Shown here: positions 7,301 through 11,301 of the stretch, in pieces
Numbering within the stretch: position 1 is the first letter of the stretch
How the letters are laid out: every line of letters begins with the position of its first letter
From: Acidaminococcaceae bacterium
Lineage (GTDB): Bacteria > Bacillota > Negativicutes > Acidaminococcales > Acidaminococcaceae
Direction of reading: 5' to 3'
DNA length: 11,301 bases
NCBI GenBank assembly: GCA_022653215.1
Contig: JALCSJ010000062.1
Coordinates: forward strand, 1-11,301
The notes under the pieces: model-generated
Told to the model about the DNA's origin: nothing
Databases searched by the model: none
Seen by the model: only the letters and a program-made list of their open reading frames with translations
Program-made: the position numbers and the translations under genes

Positions 7301-8136
7301 CTAAGTTACCTTTGACAGCACCTTATACCCTGAAAGGCAAACCTCGTGTTTTAATTCCTGTATTCCCGGGAATTAACTGCGAATATGATACAGCTCTGGC
7401 TTTTGAAATGGCCGGAGGCAAAGCAGAAATTTTCGTAGTAAAGAACCTCACTCCTGAAGCAATTACAGAATCTGTAGACACCATGGTCAAGCTTTTAAAG
7501 CAATCCCAGATTTTGGCTTTACCGGGAGGATTCAGTGCCGGTGACGAACCGGAAGGTTCAGGTAAATTCATTGCTACAATGTTTAGAAATCCCAAACTGC
7601 AAGAAGCAGTTATGGATTTGCTGGAAAACAGAGATGGTTTAATTTTAGGAATTTGCAATGGTTTCCAAGCTTTGATTAAACTGGGCCTGGTACCTTACGG
7701 CAAGATTGTTCCCATGAAAGAAACATCTCCTACCTTAACATTCAACAAGATAGGCCGGCATGTTTCCACAATGGTTGACACCAAGATTATCTCCAACAAA
7801 TCTCCCTGGTTGGCAGATACCAAACCCGGTGATATTTACACTGTTGCCGTATCTCACGGCGAAGGCAGGTTTGTGGCTACGGAAGAAGAAATTCAAAAAC
7901 TCTTTAAACGTGGTCAGGTAGCAGCACAGTATGTTGACCTGGAAGGCAATGCAACCATGGAATCACCCTATAATCCCAATGGTTCTATGTACGCAATTGA
8001 AGCTATTACCAGTCCCGATGGCAGAATCCTGGGCAAGATGGCTCACTGTGAACGCTACAGCCAAGGATTGATGCAGAACATTACAGGCGACAAAGTCGAA
8101 CCAATATTTACAGCAGGCGTAAAATATTTCAAATAA
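4354..8136 (+). CDS. purL: Phosphoribosylformylglycinamidine (FGAM) synthase, single-chain clostridial-type
   Basis: Step four of de novo purine synthesis: FGAR, glutamine and ATP give FGAM. Many Bacillota split this enzyme into PurS, PurQ and a short PurL. Here one chain of 1260 residues carries all parts, as in the clade seen in clostridia and streptococci. In order: a PurS-like segment (about 4-90), a linker with S-D-H-C-R-H at 224-229, the first ATPase half with K-N-E-T-H-N-H-P at 324-331, a glycine-rich G-G-R-T-G-R-D-G at 451-458 and D-F-G-A-G-G-V from 510, the second half with G-G-K-D-S at 785-789, and a class I glutaminase (about 996-1260). The glutaminase nucleophile is C1101 (G-I-C-N-G-F-Q), with S-H-G-E-G-R at 1167-1172 and the remaining triad members H1231 and E1233 (H-C-E, where E. 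coli has H-P-E). GGGGAGG at 4342-4348 lies 5 bases before ATG 4354. No purine riboswitch is visible, and no other pur gene is in the window. The gene ends at a strong terminator. Confidence 0.97.
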   Translation: MSEKIKRVYVEKKKEYAVEATGLLQDLKHTLGLKNLKGVRIVNRYDLAGITDEAYEEAKNVILSEPPVDKLTEEKLTIPKTAHSFVVELLPGQYDQREDFAEQCIQLITQKDRPTVAAAKVYILTGKITAEEFAAIKNYVINPVEAGEAEAAKPETLETEWESPQPVAIVNGFTKMTKAQIADFCTKQGLAMSDEDLLFCQKYFKKEKRDPSITEIKVLDTYWSDHCRHTTFETNIKKVKIADGVYTEPVAQAYALYKEDRDFVYGKDTKRPITLMDMATLATKKLKKQGKLENLDASEEINACSIVVPIHNNRKKEDWLVMFKNETHNHPTEIEPFGGAATCLGGAIRDPLSGRSYVYQAMRVTGSGDPRTPYEKTLQGKLPQRKITLGAAAGYSSYGNQIGLATGSVEEFYHERFIAKRMELGAVIGAAPKDAVVRERPQAGDQIVLLGGRTGRDGMGGATGASKEHTVKSLSTCGAEVQKGNPPNERKIQRLFRNKEVTRLIKRCNDFGAGGVSVAIGELAPGLVINLDKVPKKYEGLDGTELAISESQERMAVVVAPEDLPTFMAAAAKENCEATVVAEVAKDPQLVMYWRGEKIVDLSRAFLDTNGVAQKTNIVVDDVEKTSPFNKVPEAVEKSKNLQSAWLANLDRLNVCSQKGLSERFDSTIGKGTVLMPFGGRTQMTPSEGMVAKIPVPSGATKDASVMACGYNPYVACWSPYHGGMYAVVESVCRAVAMGAEPSTLRLTMQEYFPKLHTEHTWGLPFGALLGAYKALTALEVPAIGGKDSMSGTFMDLNVPPTLVSFAVNVINSDYTVSSEFKKAGHKVIFIDCPCDEHEVIDFETLRKNLAAVHKAIMAKKIASAGVVKEGGVAAGISVMCLGNKLGFDFVKPFAHEGSLFTLQPGGFLLEMADGADPDKVFAGLDFLQLGTLNDTGAITVNDTKISLSAIEKAYTNTLDGIFPAKGPKVKQAGPLTPKLYKAKLPLTAPYTLKGKPRVLIPVFPGINCEYDTALAFEMAGGKAEIFVVKNLTPEAITESVDTMVKLLKQSQILALPGGFSAGDEPEGSGKFIATMFRNPKLQEAVMDLLENRDGLILGICNGFQALIKLGLVPYGKIVPMKETSPTLTFNKIGRHVSTMVDTKIISNKSPWLADTKPGDIYTVAVSHGEGRFVATEEEIQKLFKRGQVAAQYVDLEGNATMESPYNPNGSMYAIEAITSPDGRILGKMAHCERYSQGLMQNITGDKVEPIFTAGVKYFK

Positions 8137-8141
8137 CTAAG

Positions 8142-8178
8142 AAAAAGAAGCTTGCAGGAAACTACAAGCTTCTTTTTT
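8142..8178 (+). terminator. Strong intrinsic terminator after purL, within the leader of the M16 gene
   Basis: A 13-bp perfect stem (8142-8154 with 8165-8177; core GAAGCTTG/CAAGCTTC) is flanked by A5 and followed by a T6 run at 8173-8178. Above one C/A mismatch, two more pairs close a GAAA tetraloop (8158-8161). The A-tract on the left arm means it could also stop transcription on the opposite strand. The T-run ends only 5 bases before the AGGAG ribosome-binding site of the next gene. Confidence 0.95.
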
Positions 8179-8196
8179 CCTATAGGAGAGTGAAAC

Positions 8197-11121
8197 ATGA
8201 ATTTAGAAAAAGACAAAACATACTCAGGATTTTTAGTGTCCTCTGTTACAGCTTTGCCGGATATAAAAGCCACCGCTTACCTCATGGAACATCAAGTCAG
8301 CGGCGCAAAACTTTTCTATTTGCAAAGCGAGGACGATAACAAAGTATTTACTATCGGGTTTCGCACACCATCTCAAGATGATACAGGCGTAGCTCATATA
8401 ACGGAACACTCCGTATTGTGTGGCTCCCGTAAATACCACTTAAAAGAACCTTTTGTGGAATTGGTTAAAGGTTCTTTAAATACCTTTTTAAATGCCATGA
8501 CCTATCCGGATAAGACTGTTTATCCGGTAGCCAGCCGCAATGACAAAGATTTCCATAATCTTATGGATGTTTATTTGGATGCAGTTTTTTATCCTTTGAT
8601 TTATGAAAATCCTTATACTTTAATGCAGGAAGGCTGGCATTACGAATTAGCTGAACCAAATAAAGAGCTGGTGTATAACGGTGTAGTTTACAATGAAATG
8701 AAAGGTGTTTATTCCACTGCTGATGCCATTGAAGAGCATGAAGTGAATAAAGCTTTATTCCCGGACACACCTTATCGCTTTGAATCAGGAGGATTGCCGG
8801 AAAGCATTCCTACTTTGACTCAGCAAGCTTTTACTGATTTCCACAAAACCTATTACAGCCCGGAAAATGCCTATATTTATCTTTATGGCAACATGGATAT
8901 TGCAACAACTCTGGAATATATGGACAAAGAGTATTTAAGCAAATTCCCCAGAACAAACCAACTGTTCATTCCTATTTCTGCTCAGGAAAGCTTCATGAAA
9001 ACACGGGAAGCTGAAGCAACATATCCTGTAGCAGTAGGAGAGGACACCAAAGGAAAAACTTATTTGACTTTAAATATTGTGACAGCTACTGCTTTGGAAC
9101 CCAAAACTAATTTTGCCTTAAAACTTTTGAACGCGGCATTATTAGACGGCAATAACGCTCCCTTACGTCTGGCTTTAATTAAAGCAGGCATTGGCAGCGA
9201 TATATCTGGGTCATTTTCTTCCTCCATGCTCCAGCCTATTTTCACCATAAAGGCCAGCGGCAGCGACCCGGAAAAGGTCGACAAATTTATTTCTGTGATT
9301 TACCATACACTTCAGCAAATTTCCGTTGACGGTTTAGACAAAGAACTGTTGACTTCTTTACTTAATGCTCAAGAATTCAAGCTCCGTGAAGCAGATTTTG
9401 GCATTTATCCCAAAGGTCTTATTTATGGACTAAGTGCTATGGATACATGGCTGTACGGCGGTGATCCGGTTAAGGCTTTCCGTTTTACGGAATTGTTGGA
9501 TTTTATGCGGAAAAAGATTCAGACCAGGTATTTCGAAAAACTTATAGAAACTTATTTGCTGGATAATACTCACAAAGTTATTTTAACTTTAAAGCCCAAT
9601 CCCGGTGAAGAGGAAAAGAAAGCTGCCCTAGAAACTGCTAAAATGGCAGAGCTGAAAGCAGGAATTTCTGAGGAAACATTGACCCGATATGATAAGGATG
9701 CGCAAACCCTGCATCAGCGTCAGGCCTCTGCTGATACTCCGGAGGATTTAGCGTCTATTCCTATTCTGCAAAGAACTGATCTAAGACGGGCTATTGAAAA
9801 AGAACCTGTAGAAATCAGTAATAGTGGGGAACAGAAGTATTTATACAGACCGGCTTTTACCAACAAAATAATTTACACAAATTGGACTTATGATTTGACA
9901 GGTATTACCCCGGAACTATTGCCTTATGCTTTTTTGCTGACAGATGTTTTGGGCAAAGTTAATACCAAAGATTTTTCATATCAGGATTTATCTACATATA
10001 CGAATAAGTACACAGGGGGGATTTCTTTCCAAATCCTTTCTGCCGTAGATAATAAAAATTTGGAAAAATATTCCATTAATTTTCTTTTGAAGGCAAAAGT
10101 TCTGTCTGATAATCTGCCAAAACTAATGAATATTTTGAGAAACTTGGCTTTGTCTACTGATTTTAGCGACAAGGGAAGGGTTAAAGAAATTCTGGAAGAA
10201 GTGAAAGCGGACTGGGATGCTAATTTCTTTGCCAGAGGGTTAAATGTTGCCACAGCCAGAATGCTTGCTTATTTTTCGCCTGCCAATAGGGTCAGTGAAT
10301 TGGACAGTTACAGTTACTACATGTTCATTAGGGAAATAGTGGCTCATTATGATGAAAAATGGCCGGAAATTCAAAGAAATTTACAAAAACTCCTGACTGT
10401 TATTTTCCATCAGGACAAACAACTTTTTGCTTATTCTTGTGATGAAAAAGACAAAGAAACAGTAGAAAAAGCAGCAAAAGAGTTTGTAGCGTTGTTACCT
10501 CATTCTGAATTTGCCGGAAAGGAACCAATAATTATTCCTGCCCCCGGTCCCAATGAAGCTATTGAAACTGCGGGAAAAGTTCAGTATGTAGTTAAAGGCG
10601 GGGATTTCCATCGTCACGGATATGCTTATACCGGTGCAATGCAAGTTTTAGCTACTATTTTACGGTATGGATATTTATGGACTAAAGTGCGTGTACAAGG
10701 CGGTGCTTATGGCGCCAACGCTGCTTTTGACCCTAATGGTTATGCCTACTTTACTTCTTATCGTGACCCGAATCTTCAGGCTACAGTTGATGCTTATGAT
10801 GGACTGCCGGATTATCTGGCTGAATTTTCGGCTACCGAAAGAGAAATGACCAAGTATGTGATTGGTTCTATGAGTCTTGCGGATATTCCTCTGACTAACG
10901 CCATGCATCTGGACAGAGCAGCTTTCTTGGAACTTAAAGGAATTACGGATGAAGAAAGACAAAAAGACAGAAACCAATTGATAGACACAACTGTGGACGA
11001 TATCAGAAATCTGGCCCCTCTTATTAAAGATATTCTTAATGATAATTATTTATGTGTAGTAGGCAGTAAAAATAAAATAGACGAAAGAAAAGACTTGTTT
11101 AAATCTATAAAAAATATTTAA
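8197..11121 (+). CDS. M16C family zinc metallopeptidase (insulinase family, presequence-protease/PreP type)
   Basis: A large single-chain oligopeptidase of 974 residues, the usual length for M16C (PreP, CYM1, falcilysin relatives). In this family two half-shells enclose a chamber that degrades unfolded peptides. The inverted zinc motif H-I-T-E-H is at 67-71 (zinc ligands H67 and H71, catalytic base E70). The third ligand is E167 in N-E-M-K-G, 96 residues after H71, which fits PreP spacing. The non-catalytic C-terminal half supplies the substrate-binding R832 and Y838 (R-V-Q-G-G-A-Y-G), the same six-residue spacing as in PreP. A helical linker of mixed charge joins the halves around 465-530. 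There is no signal peptide or membrane segment, so it acts in the cytosol, probably on short peptides; the exact substrates are not predictable. AGGAG at 8184-8188 lies 8 bases before ATG 8197. No separate promoter is apparent between the purL terminator and this gene, and no clear terminator follows it. Confidence 0.95.
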   Translation: MNLEKDKTYSGFLVSSVTALPDIKATAYLMEHQVSGAKLFYLQSEDDNKVFTIGFRTPSQDDTGVAHITEHSVLCGSRKYHLKEPFVELVKGSLNTFLNAMTYPDKTVYPVASRNDKDFHNLMDVYLDAVFYPLIYENPYTLMQEGWHYELAEPNKELVYNGVVYNEMKGVYSTADAIEEHEVNKALFPDTPYRFESGGLPESIPTLTQQAFTDFHKTYYSPENAYIYLYGNMDIATTLEYMDKEYLSKFPRTNQLFIPISAQESFMKTREAEATYPVAVGEDTKGKTYLTLNIVTATALEPKTNFALKLLNAALLDGNNAPLRLALIKAGIGSDISGSFSSSMLQPIFTIKASGSDPEKVDKFISVIYHTLQQISVDGLDKELLTSLLNAQEFKLREADFGIYPKGLIYGLSAMDTWLYGGDPVKAFRFTELLDFMRKKIQTRYFEKLIETYLLDNTHKVILTLKPNPGEEEKKAALETAKMAELKAGISEETLTRYDKDAQTLHQRQASADTPEDLASIPILQRTDLRRAIEKEPVEISNSGEQKYLYRPAFTNKIIYTNWTYDLTGITPELLPYAFLLTDVLGKVNTKDFSYQDLSTYTNKYTGGISFQILSAVDNKNLEKYSINFLLKAKVLSDNLPKLMNILRNLALSTDFSDKGRVKEILEEVKADWDANFFARGLNVATARMLAYFSPANRVSELDSYSYYMFIREIVAHYDEKWPEIQRNLQKLLTVIFHQDKQLFAYSCDEKDKETVEKAAKEFVALLPHSEFAGKEPIIIPAPGPNEAIETAGKVQYVVKGGDFHRHGYAYTGAMQVLATILRYGYLWTKVRVQGGAYGANAAFDPNGYAYFTSYRDPNLQATVDAYDGLPDYLAEFSATEREMTKYVIGSMSLADIPLTNAMHLDRAAFLELKGITDEERQKDRNQLIDTTVDDIRNLAPLIKDILNDNYLCVVGSKNKIDERKDLFKSIKNI

Positions 11122-11127
11122 CAACAT

Positions 11128-11158
11128 TTGCTCTATAGTTAACTTTAAGTGCTATACT
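11128..11158 (+). promoter_or_regulatory. Candidate promoter for the larB-like gene
   Basis: TATACT at 11153-11158, preceded by TGC (11150-11152), forms an extended -10 box with one mismatch. A poor -35 candidate, TTGCTC at 11128-11133, lies 19 bases upstream. A start near 11165 would leave a leader of about 25 bases before ATG 11190. Confidence 0.45.
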
Positions 11159-11189
11159 CAAAAGGAATACTAATAAAGAAGGTCTAAAA

Positions 11190-11301
11190 ATGGAACAAAA
11201 AGCAACAAGAGAACTATTGGAAAAAGTAGCTAGAGGAGCAGTATCTGTTGAAGAAGCTGTTTTAAAGCTCAAAGAAGCCCCTTTTGAGGACTTAGGCTTT
11301 G
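11190..11301 (+). CDS. larB: Probable LarB (pyridinium-3,5-biscarboxylic acid mononucleotide synthase), N-terminal fragment
   Basis: Only the first 37 codons are inside the window, and the frame is open to the right edge. GAAGG at 11178-11182 lies 7 bases before ATG 11190. The fragment is an amphipathic helical start (R-E-L-L-E-K-V-A-R-G) followed by V-S-V-E-E-A-V-L-K-L-K and P-F-E-D-L-G-F. This arrangement is characteristic of the N-terminus of LarB, a PurE-like enzyme. LarB carboxylates the pyridinium ring of nicotinic acid adenine dinucleotide and cleaves its phosphoanhydride bond, the first step of the nickel-pincer nucleotide cofactor made by LarB, LarE and LarC for lactate racemase-type enzymes. 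The assignment rests on a short stretch, and the catalytic PurE-like domain is beyond the edge. Confidence 0.72.
   Translation, partial: MEQKATRELLEKVARGAVSVEEAVLKLKEAPFEDLGF

Noticed and set aside
7323..7658. Antisense open frame of 111 codons opposite the PurL glutaminase domain
   Set aside because: It is a shadow of the conserved purL frame with no supporting start signal.
10015..10020. Run of six G in the M16 gene that could cause phase variation
   Set aside because: The frame is intact on both sides, the run is short, and the position is mid-protein with no alternative product.
11137..11144. Palindrome AGTTAACT between the M16 gene and larB
   Set aside because: It is eight bases with no loop, GC-rich stem or T-tract. 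It could be an operator half-site, but nothing supports that over chance.

Overview
This 11.3-kb window carries seven protein genes, all on the + strand and tightly packed. They form about three or four transcription units. The low GC content, strong AGGAGG-type ribosome sites, use of TTG (and probably ATT) starts, a Bacillus-type EF-P, and a single-chain PurL of the clade found in clostridia all point to an anaerobic member of the Bacillota (Clostridia or Negativicutes). The genus cannot be resolved from the sequence alone.

Layout. (1) 1-411 is the 3' end of a U32-family protein, probably a tRNA hydroxylation protein (TrhP type). (2) 515-2154 holds an M24 Xaa-Pro-type peptidase followed by elongation factor P. 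It opens with a candidate extended -10 promoter and closes with a clear intrinsic terminator. Both genes deal with proline: EF-P relieves ribosome stalling at polyproline, and the peptidase is of a family that trims X-Pro peptides. (3) 2259-8136 is a three-gene operon behind a good sigma-A-type promoter: a stand-alone DUF2156 protein that appears to start at ATT, an Eis-like GNAT acetyltransferase, and a 1260-residue single-chain FGAM synthase (PurL). It ends in a very strong hairpin terminator. (4) 8197-11121 is a large cytosolic M16C zinc peptidase of the PreP type. The purL terminator sits immediately in front of its ribosome-binding site, leaving no room for a promoter between them. (5) 11190 to the right edge is the first 37 codons of a protein that looks like LarB, the first enzyme of nickel-pincer cofactor synthesis, with its own probable promoter.

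Most of the window is housekeeping: translation, peptide turnover and purine synthesis. The points most worth a second look are the ATT start with its lost 33-residue N-terminus, the pairing of two GNAT-fold enzymes of unassigned substrate ahead of purL, and the terminator hairpin embedded in the leader of the M16 peptidase. I found no mobile element, CRISPR array, tRNA, rRNA or riboswitch. No gene-free stretch is longer than about 105 bases.
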